Below, in pieces: positions 54,225 to 63,492 of a stretch of 64,000 bases of DNA. Positions within the stretch are counted from its first letter, which is position 1. Each line of letters begins with the position of its first letter. The DNA comes from Coprococcus ammoniilyticus (lineage in GTDB: Bacteria > Bacillota > Clostridia > Lachnospirales > Lachnospiraceae). Under the pieces are notes generated by a model. The model had not been told where the DNA came from. It worked only from the letters and a program-made list of their open reading frames with translations, and searched no databases. The stretch covers positions 186,001 through 250,000 of the forward strand of contig NZ_JAOQJS010000001.1 in assembly GCF_025567345.1 (NCBI RefSeq). The letters run 5' to 3'. Both the position numbers and the translations under genes were made by a program.

Positions 54225-54542
54225 CGTGAATAACTGCGATTTCTCCGTTCTTCGAACTCCCGAAATCGCCTCAGGCATTCGCATTCCGGACTTTCGTCCT
54301 TCTTGCTCATGTCTGTTTGCCCGGCAAATAATTACACAGCTTCGCCTGCTAGCAGGCATGCTGTCATTTGCATATTTCTTCTTCGTGAATATCTGCGATT
54401 TCTCCGTTCTTCGAACTCCCGAAATCGCCACAGGCATTCGCATTCCGGACTTTCGCCCTTCATGCTCATGTCTGTTTGCCCGGCAAATAATTACACAGCT
54501 TCGCCTGCTAGCAGGCATGCTGTGTAATTGCTTGCCGGGGTT
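54225..54542 (-). repeat. Two tandem 159-bp copies in the leader of the MalT-like gene
   Basis: Unit A (54225-54383) and unit B (54384-54542) are about nine-tenths identical. Each contains the inverted repeat GCGATTTC/GAAATCGC and the stem GCCTGC/GCAGGC. In unit B a long hairpin forms (CCCGGCAA ... TTGCCGGG with AATTACACAGC/GCTGTGTAATT inside); in unit A the outer arm is broken. The unit length is a multiple of three, so long open frames exist on both strands, but I judge them non-coding. Confidence 0.75.
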
Positions 54543-54550
54543 ATTCACTC

Positions 54551-54556
54551 ATTATA
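54551..54556 (-). promoter_or_regulatory. Possible -10 box of the MalT-like gene
   Basis: TATAAT on the minus strand (54551-54556) lies just before the tandem repeat; the -35 partner (TACAGT, 16 bases away) is weak. If used, the leader is about 350 bases. Confidence 0.35.
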
Positions 54557-54641
54557 TCACTTGTTTTAGTAGACTGTACACTGGACAAACGGCTAGTGTT
54601 GCACGCTTTTTTATAATTTTTAATTCTTTCTAACAAAACAC

Positions 54642-54670
54642 TTGCTTTTTTCAGGAGAAATATTTATACT
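54642..54670 (+). promoter_or_regulatory. Promoter of tRNA-Pro
   Basis: -35 TTGCTT (54642-54647) and -10 TATACT (54665-54670) have a 17-base spacer; the tRNA begins 45 bases further on. Confidence 0.7.
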
Positions 54671-54714
54671 AATACAGGTGTTGGGAACCATACATTTGAG
54701 TATGGATTTTCTTT

Positions 54715-54788
<74 letters not shown>

Positions 54789-54893
54789 TTTTTTTGTGCT
54801 CTTTTTTACGCACAGTTATAAAACAATCCGTTTTTCCGAATCTTAAAAATGGAAGAACACATTACCCATTATTACGCAAGACGTTTGCACTCT

Positions 54894-54956
54894 ATTCTAA
54901 CGCAACGGTGCTAAGTTCCCCGCCTTTGGCGGCTCACTAAGAACCGGCGTTAGAAT
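54894..54956. repeat. 63-base palindromic element after tRNA-Pro
   Basis: ATTCTAACGC (54894-54903) pairs with GCGTTAGAAT (54947-54956); inside are GGT/ACC-type and CTTAG pairs, and the tip CCGCC TTT GGCGG. It looks like a dispersed REP-like stem-loop or a terminator without T-run. Confidence 0.6.
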
Positions 54957-55289
54957 GGGGATTGTTTCTTTCTTACTCCCTTTAACATAAATATCATGAC
55001 TTCCCCCATGCGCTCAAAAACAAACCCTCCTGCCTCAAGTTGTCTAATTAAATCCGATCTTTTCACCCAGTATTATCCCTCCTTATCCGGCTCCACGATC
55101 TATCTTGCAAATAAACAGACCCAGATGGTCGGAAGAAATTATCTGGATGATGTACGAAAAGCATTGCTGCGAATCGCACAATAAAACAGCACCCTATAAG
55201 CATGATACCCTTCAAGCAGTCAATGAAAATAACCAATGTCTGCTCAAAAACGTATCACTGCCCACAAAGTGCCTGAAATAATACATCTT
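54957..55289. other. Intergenic stretch without a clear gene
   Basis: There is only a 62-codon plus-strand frame (54996-55184, ending YLDDVRKALLRIAQ) without a good ribosome site. It may be a remnant of a lost gene next to the tRNA. I see no RNA or mobile element here. Confidence 0.3.
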
Positions 55290-55898
55290 CTACTGCTTCT
55301 TCACATTCGCCACAAATCTCAGGATCTTCTCCCGGTCTTTGCCGATTCCGGTGTCGTTCTCCACACCGGAGCTGGTGTCTGCACCATCCACATGAGTTGC
55401 GGCAAATGCCTCTGCCACATTGTCAGGATTTAAACCTCCGGCAAGAAGGGCAAACTTCTCATCGTGCGGAATATCGGAGAGCACAGACCAATTAAAGGTC
55501 TTCCCGCTGCCCGGTGTCTGTGCATCAAAGATATATCCTTTTACTATGTCCGCCTGATGATATCTCTCATAAGAAGACAGATCATGTACATTAAATGCTT
55601 TGATAACAGGAATATGGATCTCCTGCAGCAGTTCCTCGCTGATATCCCCATGAATCTGGATCATCTGGATTCCGGCAGCTTCGATCTCCCGGATCTGATC
55701 GAGCGTCGGTTCTACCGTTACCGCTACGGATGTGACCGCAGGGTTCAATTTTTTTATAAGGGAAGATGCTTCTTCTACTGTGATATTCCGCTTGCTTTTC
55801 GGAAAGAACATCACCATTCCCATAAAATCCACGCCGGCTTCATTTACATATTCAACTTCCTGTTCTTCTGTGATTCCACAGATTTTTACCAGACTCAT
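55290..55898 (-). CDS. trpF: Phosphoribosylanthranilate isomerase
   Basis: A 202-residue barrel enzyme of tryptophan synthesis. The catalytic Cys is in KICGIT near the start, the catalytic Asp is in GADTSSGVEND and the phosphate-binding end follows. QIHGDIS and LAGGLNPDNV are family signatures. GGAG lies five bases before the ATG. It stands apart from other trp genes, 75 bases after the flavodiiron protein gene, so it may be expressed with that gene or belong to a dispersed tryptophan pathway. Confidence 0.95.
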   Translation of the reverse strand: MSLVKICGITEEQEVEYVNEAGVDFMGMVMFFPKSKRNITVEEASSLIKKLNPAVTSVAVTVEPTLDQIREIEAAGIQMIQIHGDISEELLQEIHIPVIKAFNVHDLSSYERYHQADIVKGYIFDAQTPGSGKTFNWSVLSDIPHDEKFALLAGGLNPDNVAEAFAATHVDGADTSSGVENDTGIGKDREKILRFVANVKKQ

Positions 55899-55973
55899 AG
55901 CTTCTCCATTCTGTCATTTATATGTACGACCTCTTTATCATAGTGGTAGAACAATACTTCTATATAAAATCGA

Positions 55974-57128
55974 TTATTTACACAGTTCATCTGCCAGTGC
56001 ATCGATCTGTGCAAGGCTTGCGTTATTTAATGCCGCCTTGATCTGAACTGTTGTATCAGTAAATGTCAGATTCTTGCTGTTTTCAAACATACCCTTCATA
56101 ACCTTTGCAGCCATTGGAGCCCACGCGCCATTCTCGATCAAACCGATCGTGCGGTTCTGGAAATTACGCTCTGTCAGGTGATTGATGAACTCTCTCATAA
56201 ATGGGAAAATGTCACCGTTATAGGTCGTTGTTGCAAGCACCAGTTTGCCATAACGGAACGCATCCTCTACTGCCTCTGCCATATCACAACGGGCAAGATC
56301 ATTGACTGCTACCTTTGGACATCCCTTTTCAGTCAGCTTCTTTGCAAGAAGCTCTGCTGCTTCTTTTGTATGTCCATAAACAGATGTGTAAGCGATCACT
56401 ACGCCATCTGTTTCCACTCCATACGATGACCATGTATCATATAAACCGATGTAGTATCCGAGATTCTCTGTCAGAACCGGTCCATGAAGCGGACAGATGA
56501 TCTGGATATCCAGTCCTGCTGCCTTCTTCAACAATGCCTGAACCTGTGCACCGAACTTTCCTACGATTCCGATGTAGTAACGGCGAGCCTCACATGCCCA
56601 GTCCTCCTCTACATCCAAGGCTCCGAATTTGCCGAAGCCGTCCGCGGAGAATAATACCTTATCTGTGCTGTCATAGGTCACCATAACCTCCGGCCAGTGT
56701 ACCATCGGAGCCATGACAAATGTCAGCTCATGCTTTCCAAGTGATAAGGTATCTCCCTCTTTCACCATCATTCTTCTATCAGCATAATCTTTTCCAAAGA
56801 AGTTCTTCATCATGTTAAATGCTGCCGCCGTTGCAACAACTGTTGCTGTCGGATACTTCTCCATGAAATTTGCAAGATTCGCCGAATGATCCGGCTCCAT
56901 ATGCTGAACTACGATGTAATCCGGTGTCCGGCCTGCAAGCTCCGTTTCCAGCTTTGCAAACCATTCGTCTGTAAAATTTTGATCCACCGTATCCATAACG
57001 GCAATCTTCTCATCCATGATCACATAAGAATTATATGCCATGCCATTTGGCACAATATACTGTCCCTCAAACAGATCAATCTCATGGTCATTCACACCGA
57101 TGTACTTAATATCATTTGTAACTGTCAT
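55974..57128 (-). CDS. FprA-family flavodiiron protein
   Basis: A 384-residue A-type flavoprotein. The metallo-beta-lactamase-like half carries the diiron ligands in VVQHMEPDHS, a further His in MVHWPEVM, the Asp in FSADGFGKFG and the His in CPLHGPVL. From about 245 a flavodoxin domain binds FMN (YTSVYGHTKEAAEL, TTTYNGDIFPFM). Such proteins reduce O2 to water, or NO to N2O, protecting anaerobes. GGAGG lies before the ATG. It is not next to a rubredoxin gene in this window. Confidence 0.96.
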   Translation of the reverse strand: MTVTNDIKYIGVNDHEIDLFEGQYIVPNGMAYNSYVIMDEKIAVMDTVDQNFTDEWFAKLETELAGRTPDYIVVQHMEPDHSANLANFMEKYPTATVVATAAAFNMMKNFFGKDYADRRMMVKEGDTLSLGKHELTFVMAPMVHWPEVMVTYDSTDKVLFSADGFGKFGALDVEEDWACEARRYYIGIVGKFGAQVQALLKKAAGLDIQIICPLHGPVLTENLGYYIGLYDTWSSYGVETDGVVIAYTSVYGHTKEAAELLAKKLTEKGCPKVAVNDLARCDMAEAVEDAFRYGKLVLATTTYNGDIFPFMREFINHLTERNFQNRTIGLIENGAWAPMAAKVMKGMFENSKNLTFTDTTVQIKAALNNASLAQIDALADELCK

Positions 57129-57264
57129 TCTTTTCTTCCTCCTGTCATTTCATTTATATATTTTCTGCCTGCAATCACTCTATACACCTGCAATTTTCTT
57201 ATAACATATGGTATCAACACAGAACCCGATACAATATGTTCTTTGCATTTTTATCTTATCCGCT

Positions 57265-59820
57265 TTAATCCACAGACTTCAAGGACTCCGCCATATTGAT
57301 CCGCTCCAGTCTCACCGACATGAACAGGTTGACACAGCCATTAAAAGCAAACGTCAGAATAATGCTGTACACATAACTAAGCGGTGAAATGTAAGTGTCA
57401 AATGAAACCATATCCACACGAATCTGATCCATAACAAAGCTATGCAGAAATACTCCGAGCACCAGACCGACCGCTATTCCGATTGCCGTCAGCACCCAGT
57501 TTTCACGGAACACATAAGATGAGGTTTCATTTCTGAAAAATCCAAGCACCTTTACTGTTGCAATCTCCCGGATTCGTTCTGTAATATTGATATTTGTCAG
57601 GTTATACAGCACGATAAATGCCAGTGCTGCCGCCGACAGGATAACGACCAGAACGATATAGTCCAGACTCTTCATCATATTGCTGATACGTTCGCGCATA
57701 TCTCCATTCACGACTACTGCAGAAACTACATTTTCTTTCATAAGATCGGCAGCCACTTCATGTGCATCCATATCAGGCTTTAGATTGAAATAGACGGAAT
57801 GATATACCGGAGCTTCTCCCATCTGATCCATGTATGTTTCCGGCGACAGATATACATAATTATATACATAATTTTCAAAGATGCCGGAAATCTTTGCCTT
57901 GATCTCTTTCATATCACTGTTCCGGATCGTAATGGTATCTCCAACGGACAGATCATACCGGGTTGCCAGAGCACTGTTGATAATCGCCTCGTCCTTGCCC
58001 GGATAAGCGACCTTCTCATTCTTACTGTTGTGAAAATCCATGTATTTGTCCGAATGCTCCGGTTCCTTCATAATAACCAGATTAATGCTCTTAATGCCAT
58101 CGGACTCTATCAGATCCCAGCTTGTCTCACCAACAAAATCATAGTCCTGCATATATTTGTCTAATTTATCATACAGATCACCGGCTGCCGCTGATTCCGA
58201 ACCCGTCTGCGTTGCTTTCTGCTGATCCTTCTGATTTTCCTCAGAAGCTGCATTCGTTTTCTTCACATCATCAACACTCTCTGCAAGGGTCATCGTTCCG
58301 TCTGAGATCTGGATCTCATCATACTGACGATCTGCAAAGCCGGCGATCGAATCATTGATACCAAATCCGGTCAGAAGCAGGGCTGTGCATCCGCTGATTC
58401 CTATTACCATCATAAAGAAACGCTTCTTATACCGGAAGATATTTCGAACCGATACCTTATGCAGGAATTTTAACCGTTTCCATACAAATGATATTTTCTC
58501 AAGAAATACACGTTTGCCCGCCTTCGGTGCCTTCGGCCGCATCAGACCTGCCGCAGTCTCCGACAGTTCATACCGGCAGGTAAACCATGTTGTTCCTACC
58601 GAACATGCCAGAGATACCAGCATAGCAATTCCTGCCAGCTTCCAGTCTACAATATATTTTAAGCTAATATTCAGATACATCATATGATATGCTTTCCAGA
58701 TTACCCGTGGGAATGCATACGTCCCTGCAAAAAAGCCTCCTATACATCCGATAACTGCTGCCAGCCCTGAATAGATCATATATTTGCCCATGATCGTATG
58801 CTCACTGTATCCAAGTGCCTTTAGCATTCCGATCATTGTTCGCTGTTCCTCGACCATACGATTCATCGTCGTCATACAGACAAGCACAGCAACCAATACA
58901 AAGAACACCGGAAATACCTTTGCTACACCATCCACGATATCGGAATCACTCTCAAAACAGACATAACCGACATTCGTCTCCCTGCCAAGAATATAATAAC
59001 TGACATCCGGTGCGTCATCTATGGTTACGCCGGCAACCATATCTTCGGTAAGCCCGGTCTGCATCAAAAGCGCCTGATATCGTTTCGTAACACGGTCATG
59101 ACAGATAGCATCCCAGTCATCCTTTTTCTCGTCCATATAGGTATCGTACGCATCATCGTATAACGCATAGTCCTGATCAAACCTGACATAGACGTCAGTG
59201 TAGCATTCACAGTCAAATGCTTCCGGCTTCATATATACAAATCCACTTAATTTACCGGTCCCGAGAGTAGTCGTTCCACGTTCAAAATTAATATAAAGGG
59301 AGGACTGTACGGTTCCGGTAACCGTAAATTCCCTATAGCGGAGCTTTGTCTCAGTGGCATCACCATTCGTATCTGCCACGGTAATGACATCACCGATTCT
59401 CACATCTGTCAGCTTGTCATCCACTACGCATTCATCATCCGCTTCCGGCAGTCTGCCATCCACCAGACGGATGTCATTCACATGCTCCGGCAATGACAAG
59501 GTTTTGAGTGCACGTTCATTATCACCCATACCATCATAAAGCACATCAAATGAATAGCTGCCCTCTGCATACCGGACATCATCCTCACCCGCAAATGCTT
59601 CCACATCCTCATCTGTATAGCCAAGCGTAGACACCAGATGCAGATCATAGAATTCCGAATCACTGAGGAAATCCGTAATCGTCTTCACCATAGCCGGCTT
59701 GGTCATCTTCAGGCCTGAAAAGAAACCAACACCTAACGCTATGATCGCGAGAATCGCTGCAAACCGTCCAAAACTGTTTTTAATTTCTCGAAATGTCGTA
59801 CGACGCATCATTGATTTCAT
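57265..59820 (-). CDS. FtsX-like ABC transporter permease
   Basis: An 851-residue permease with an N-terminal helix, a large outer domain of about 250 residues, then a three-helix FtsX block (about 295-400, MIGMLKALGYSEHTIMGKYM). A second outer part, with a long Gln/Ser/Ala-rich linker, precedes a second three-helix block at the C-terminus (IREIATVKVLGFFRNETSSYV). This matches MacB/LolC-type permeases in Firmicutes that move lipids, peptides or antimicrobials. It follows the stand-alone ATPase gene by nine bases; the two presumably form one transporter. The start (59820) has only a weak AGG; nearby in-frame ATGs are possible. Confidence 0.88.
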   Translation of the reverse strand: MKSMMRRTTFREIKNSFGRFAAILAIIALGVGFFSGLKMTKPAMVKTITDFLSDSEFYDLHLVSTLGYTDEDVEAFAGEDDVRYAEGSYSFDVLYDGMGDNERALKTLSLPEHVNDIRLVDGRLPEADDECVVDDKLTDVRIGDVITVADTNGDATETKLRYREFTVTGTVQSSLYINFERGTTTLGTGKLSGFVYMKPEAFDCECYTDVYVRFDQDYALYDDAYDTYMDEKKDDWDAICHDRVTKRYQALLMQTGLTEDMVAGVTIDDAPDVSYYILGRETNVGYVCFESDSDIVDGVAKVFPVFFVLVAVLVCMTTMNRMVEEQRTMIGMLKALGYSEHTIMGKYMIYSGLAAVIGCIGGFFAGTYAFPRVIWKAYHMMYLNISLKYIVDWKLAGIAMLVSLACSVGTTWFTCRYELSETAAGLMRPKAPKAGKRVFLEKISFVWKRLKFLHKVSVRNIFRYKKRFFMMVIGISGCTALLLTGFGINDSIAGFADRQYDEIQISDGTMTLAESVDDVKKTNAASEENQKDQQKATQTGSESAAAGDLYDKLDKYMQDYDFVGETSWDLIESDGIKSINLVIMKEPEHSDKYMDFHNSKNEKVAYPGKDEAIINSALATRYDLSVGDTITIRNSDMKEIKAKISGIFENYVYNYVYLSPETYMDQMGEAPVYHSVYFNLKPDMDAHEVAADLMKENVVSAVVVNGDMRERISNMMKSLDYIVLVVILSAAALAFIVLYNLTNINITERIREIATVKVLGFFRNETSSYVFRENWVLTAIGIAVGLVLGVFLHSFVMDQIRVDMVSFDTYISPLSYVYSIILTFAFNGCVNLFMSVRLERINMAESLKSVD

Positions 59821-59829
59821 AAGACATAC

Positions 59830-60534
59830 CTACCATTCCAAATCTTCTACATTTTTAATGTTATCATTCAGAACAACCTTCTCTACTGTTCCGCTCTTAA
59901 CTGTGATCACACGATCTGCCATTGCTGTAAGTGCCTGATTATGTGTGATAACGATAACCGTAGTTCCGGTGTTCCTACAGGTATCCTGAAGCAATTTGAG
60001 TACGGATTTTCCTGTATTATAGTCCAGCGCACCGGTCGGTTCATCACATAAAAGCAGCTTCGGATTCTTTGCAAGTGCTCTGGCGATCGCTACCCGCTGC
60101 TGCTCTCCACCGGATAACTGTGCAGGGAAATTTGCCATACGATCCTCAAGCCCTACCTGCTTTAATACCGTTGCCGCATCTAACGGGTCCTTACAGATCT
60201 GTGCCGCAAGCTCTACATTTTCCAGTGCCGTCAGATTCTGCACCAGATTATAGAACTGAAATACAAATCCTACATCATATCTCCTGTATGCCGTAAGCTG
60301 CCGCTTGTTCAGCCCGGAGATTTCTTTTCCGTCCAGATATACGCTGCCGCCGGACAGCGTGTCCATTCCGCCCAGGATATTCAGAATCGTTGTCTTTCCC
60401 GCTCCTGACGCTCCAACGATGACACAGAATTCTCCTTTTTCAATCTCGAAGTTCACATCCCGCAGAGCATGGATTTCAACCTCACCGGTCTTATATATTT
60501 TCTTAACATCCTTAAACTCAACATATGCACTCAT
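59830..60534 (-). CDS. ABC transporter ATPase, LolD/MacB-type
   Basis: A 234-residue ATPase. Walker A is GASGAGKTT, the Q-loop lies in VFQFYNLV, the signature is LSGGEQQRVA, Walker B LLLCDEPTGALD and the H-loop ITHNQA. The EPTGALD form is typical for the MacB/LolD/FtsE class. The start is at 60534, where GAGG lies four bases before the ATG; the frame opens nine codons earlier, but that would overlap the upstream gene. Its partner is probably the FtsX-like permease encoded just downstream. Confidence 0.93.
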   Translation of the reverse strand: MSAYVEFKDVKKIYKTGEVEIHALRDVNFEIEKGEFCVIVGASGAGKTTILNILGGMDTLSGGSVYLDGKEISGLNKRQLTAYRRYDVGFVFQFYNLVQNLTALENVELAAQICKDPLDAATVLKQVGLEDRMANFPAQLSGGEQQRVAIARALAKNPKLLLCDEPTGALDYNTGKSVLKLLQDTCRNTGTTVIVITHNQALTAMADRVITVKSGTVEKVVLNDNIKNVEDLEW

Positions 60535-60553
60535 GCCGCCTCGCTCCTTTCTG

Positions 60554-63187
60554 TTATTCACTTCTAAGTGCTATTACAGGGTCTTTCTTCGCTGCCATCT
60601 TAGATGGGATAAGACCGCCGATCAAAGTAAGCACAACACTAATGATCACAAGGATCACCGCACCCTTTACCGGAAGTGAAGATACATTTGGCACATTTAC
60701 AAATTTCTCTATCACCTTGCTTATCGGGATATTTAACAGCACCGTAACCAGAATACCGATCGCACCGGATACCAGTCCGATAATAAATGTCTCTGCGTTA
60801 AACACACGGGAAATATCCTTTTTCGACGCTCCGATACTTCGAAGAATACCGATCTCCTTCGTTCTCTCCAGTACAGAGATATAGGTAATGATTCCGATCA
60901 TGATCGATGATACGATCAACGAGATAGCTACAAATGCGATCAATACATAAGTGATCGCATCGATGATCTTCGTAACGGAAGATAGCATCAGCCCGATATA
61001 ATCGGTATAAGTGATCTCGCTGTCTGAATGTGAATCATTATATTTGTCGATCAGATCTGTCAGCTTATCCTTGTCCGCGAATTCTGAACAATACAGGCTG
61101 ATAACGGACGGCTTTGCCAGATCCGCAAATCCAAGCTTCTCGATATTATCATCATAGGTTGCGGTAGACTGTGCAAAATAGCCCTGTTCCTTTAACATTT
61201 CAAATAACTGCTCATCAGACATCTGTGAAATATATGCCTGCTGTTCCTCTGACAGGTTCATGGATGCAACGATCTGCTGCATGTCCACCTGACTCATGTC
61301 GATATCTTCTCCGTTTGAAAACGGAAGTCCTGTAAATACATCGGTATCCGGATTGTCAAGCTGCCGTTTTACGATCTCCGATTTTTCATTTTCGGATACA
61401 ACATACTCTGCAAGTTCAGCGGTATAACCGATCATTCCCGCATCGATCGATGCTGCATAAGAGGATTCGCTCTGACGGATGATACCACAAACCTGAATAT
61501 CCAGACCTTTGCTGATCACATCTGCCATATAATCTTCATCGGAACTCTTGTCTGCCCATGTTCCGTCTGCATTTTTTTGATAAATGTCACTCGGCAGAAT
61601 GAGCTTGAATTTGAGATTTAAAAGATCATCATAGGAGAAGCTCATTTCCTCCGGTGCATCGTAATCTTTACCTGCCATGATCTTCGGAACCATCTCTCCA
61701 AGATCAGAAGCATTTCTGACACCTAATGTATATAAGGTAAAATCACTGATCTCGTTATTCTTATCAACGACCAGTACAACTTCATTTTTATTCTGAGGCC
61801 AGTGTCCTGCAAGCACATCGTACTGCTGTTCCAACAGCTCCCGATTACTCATTAACTGCTTCCACATATCCATGGAATTATTTCCGTAACTGAATGCCGA
61901 CATGAATCCTGACAGGGATTTCTGGGATTCTTCCATATCGCCAAATCCCATCTCTCGCATCATGATACTTGGATTTACCTGCTGTGTACCGCCTGCTGCA
62001 TTTTCGTTAAATACATACATCGGAGTATCATAGGTATACTTGATATCACTCACGATATCCTTGAATCCATTTGTATCATCTTCAATATATTTCTTAAATG
62101 TTTCCAGATCGTTTTCCTTTACCTCTGAGAGCATGGACACCATCATATCGCCCATGACATCACCAGAGTATACACGATCCGGGTCATGATCACTCAGATC
62201 TTCTTCCTTTGTATTACCCGCCATTTCCGAGATCAGGTCAGAATAATCCATTGCCTTTTTCTGGATCTCGATTGGATAGGATGACAGGGTTTCCTCCTGC
62301 ACATCATTGATATAGCCCTGGAATCCACTGGATAATGACAGAATCAGCGCGATACCGATGATACCGATACTTCCGGCAAATGCCGTTAAAAGGGTTCGTC
62401 CTTTCTTCGTCAGCAGGTTATTAAAGCTGAGGGAAAATGCCGTAAACACAGACATAGATGTCTTTCTCGGTGCATATGCTTCTTCTGATTCTTTCGCTTC
62501 GTCTTCATCTGAAAATGGTGCGGAATCATCTATGATCTTACCATCTAACAGCTTCACGATTCTTGTAGAATATTTGTCTGCAAGCTCCGGATTGTGTGTT
62601 ACCATGATGACCAGCTTTTCTTCTGCGATCTCCTTTAACAGCTCCATGATCTGGACACTGGTTTCGGAGTCCAGGGCTCCGGTCGGCTCATCTGCAAGCA
62701 GGATATCAGGATCATTGATCAATGCTCTGGCGATCGCTACTCGCTGCATCTGTCCACCGGACATCTGATTCGGCTTCTTATAGATCTGATCGCCCAGACC
62801 AACCTTTTCCAACACCTCTTTTGCACGTTTTCTACGCTCGGATTTGGATACACCGGATAAGGTCAGCGCCAGCTCGACATTTGCGAGAACCGTCTGATGC
62901 GGAATCAGATTGTAACTCTGGAATACAAAACCGATCGAATTATTCCGGTATGAATCCCAGTCTCTTGCCTTGAATTCTTTTGTTGATCTGCCATTGATAA
63001 CCAGATCACCACTCGTATACTGATCAAGTCCGCCTATAATATTAAGAAGCGTTGTCTTACCACAGCCGGACTGACCAAGTACCGATACGAATTCATTCTT
63101 TCTGAAATTAATGGAAATGCCTTTTAACGCCTTTACCACTTCATCTCCGGTCTGATAGTCCTTCACAATCTTCTTTAACTGAAGCAT
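60554..63187 (-). CDS. MacB-like ABC transporter, fused ATPase and permease
   Basis: An 877-residue fusion. The N-terminal ATPase (1-225) has Walker A GQSGCGKTT, signature MSGGQMQRVA and Walker B ILLADEPTGALD, with the H-loop VTHNPE. An acidic linker leads to a membrane helix near 265, a large outer MacB core domain (about 290-745), then three helices with the FtsX motif ERTKEIGILRSIGASKKDI. A complete half-transporter is thus in one chain and would act as a dimer. It is the first gene of the three-gene ABC run; a good promoter lies at 63220-63248. The cargo is unknown. Confidence 0.93.
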   Translation of the reverse strand: MLQLKKIVKDYQTGDEVVKALKGISINFRKNEFVSVLGQSGCGKTTLLNIIGGLDQYTSGDLVINGRSTKEFKARDWDSYRNNSIGFVFQSYNLIPHQTVLANVELALTLSGVSKSERRKRAKEVLEKVGLGDQIYKKPNQMSGGQMQRVAIARALINDPDILLADEPTGALDSETSVQIMELLKEIAEEKLVIMVTHNPELADKYSTRIVKLLDGKIIDDSAPFSDEDEAKESEEAYAPRKTSMSVFTAFSLSFNNLLTKKGRTLLTAFAGSIGIIGIALILSLSSGFQGYINDVQEETLSSYPIEIQKKAMDYSDLISEMAGNTKEEDLSDHDPDRVYSGDVMGDMMVSMLSEVKENDLETFKKYIEDDTNGFKDIVSDIKYTYDTPMYVFNENAAGGTQQVNPSIMMREMGFGDMEESQKSLSGFMSAFSYGNNSMDMWKQLMSNRELLEQQYDVLAGHWPQNKNEVVLVVDKNNEISDFTLYTLGVRNASDLGEMVPKIMAGKDYDAPEEMSFSYDDLLNLKFKLILPSDIYQKNADGTWADKSSDEDYMADVISKGLDIQVCGIIRQSESSYAASIDAGMIGYTAELAEYVVSENEKSEIVKRQLDNPDTDVFTGLPFSNGEDIDMSQVDMQQIVASMNLSEEQQAYISQMSDEQLFEMLKEQGYFAQSTATYDDNIEKLGFADLAKPSVISLYCSEFADKDKLTDLIDKYNDSHSDSEITYTDYIGLMLSSVTKIIDAITYVLIAFVAISLIVSSIMIGIITYISVLERTKEIGILRSIGASKKDISRVFNAETFIIGLVSGAIGILVTVLLNIPISKVIEKFVNVPNVSSLPVKGAVILVIISVVLTLIGGLIPSKMAAKKDPVIALRSE

Positions 63188-63219
63188 ATATTGTTTCCTC
63201 CACGAATTATATTATAAAA

Positions 63220-63248
63220 ATTTTACCATCCCAGTTTTAGCATTTCAA
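63220..63248 (-). promoter_or_regulatory. Promoter of the ABC transporter genes
   Basis: On the minus strand, -35 TTGAAA (63243-63248) and -10 TAAAAT (63220-63225) have a 17-base spacer. Confidence 0.65.
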
Positions 63249-63289
63249 GGAAATGGCGGATTCTTTTATAAATGTTTTACATAATGATA

Positions 63290-63337
63290 AAATACTACGC
63301 TGCGACATCAGGGTTATTATGGCGCAGTATTTTTTTA
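63290..63337 (+). terminator. Orphan terminator-like hairpin upstream of the aldolase gene
   Basis: AAATACTACGC pairs with GCGCAGTATTT (one A-C mismatch) over a 20-base loop, followed by seven T on the plus strand. No plus-strand gene lies upstream, so it may end a short unannotated transcript. Confidence 0.55.
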
Positions 63338-63362
63338 TTTTTATCAAGTTTTTGTAAATGGC

Positions 63363-63492
63363 TTTTATTTTGGAAATAAATAATGTATAATGGCGACAGA
63401 GTAGGGTTATCTAACCGGATTTTTACATTATAAATGTGGACAATTCGGGCAGATGAAAGCCCAAAATAATTTTTATAATGGAGGAATTTATA
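63363..63492 (+). promoter_or_regulatory. Promoter and leader of the aldolase gene
   Basis: -10 TATAAT (63386-63391) with a weak -35 TTTTAT (63363-63368) 17 bases away. The leader of about 95 bases contains small stems GGTTA/TAACC (63405-63416), ACATT/AATGT (63425-63437) and GGGC/GCCC (63447-63462), then GGAGG eight bases before the ATG. Confidence 0.6.

Noticed and set aside
54225..54542. CRISPR array
   Set aside because: Only two long units with no spacers and no cas genes; the other repeats in the window lie inside coding genes.
54189..54633. Open frames on both strands of the 159-bp tandem repeat (119 and 135 codons)
   Set aside because: The unit length is a multiple of three, which keeps frames open by chance; the sequence is dominated by palindromes and has no ribosome site.
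54996..55184. 62-codon frame after the palindrome
   Set aside because: No ribosome site and no recognisable family; kept only as part of an unexplained stretch.
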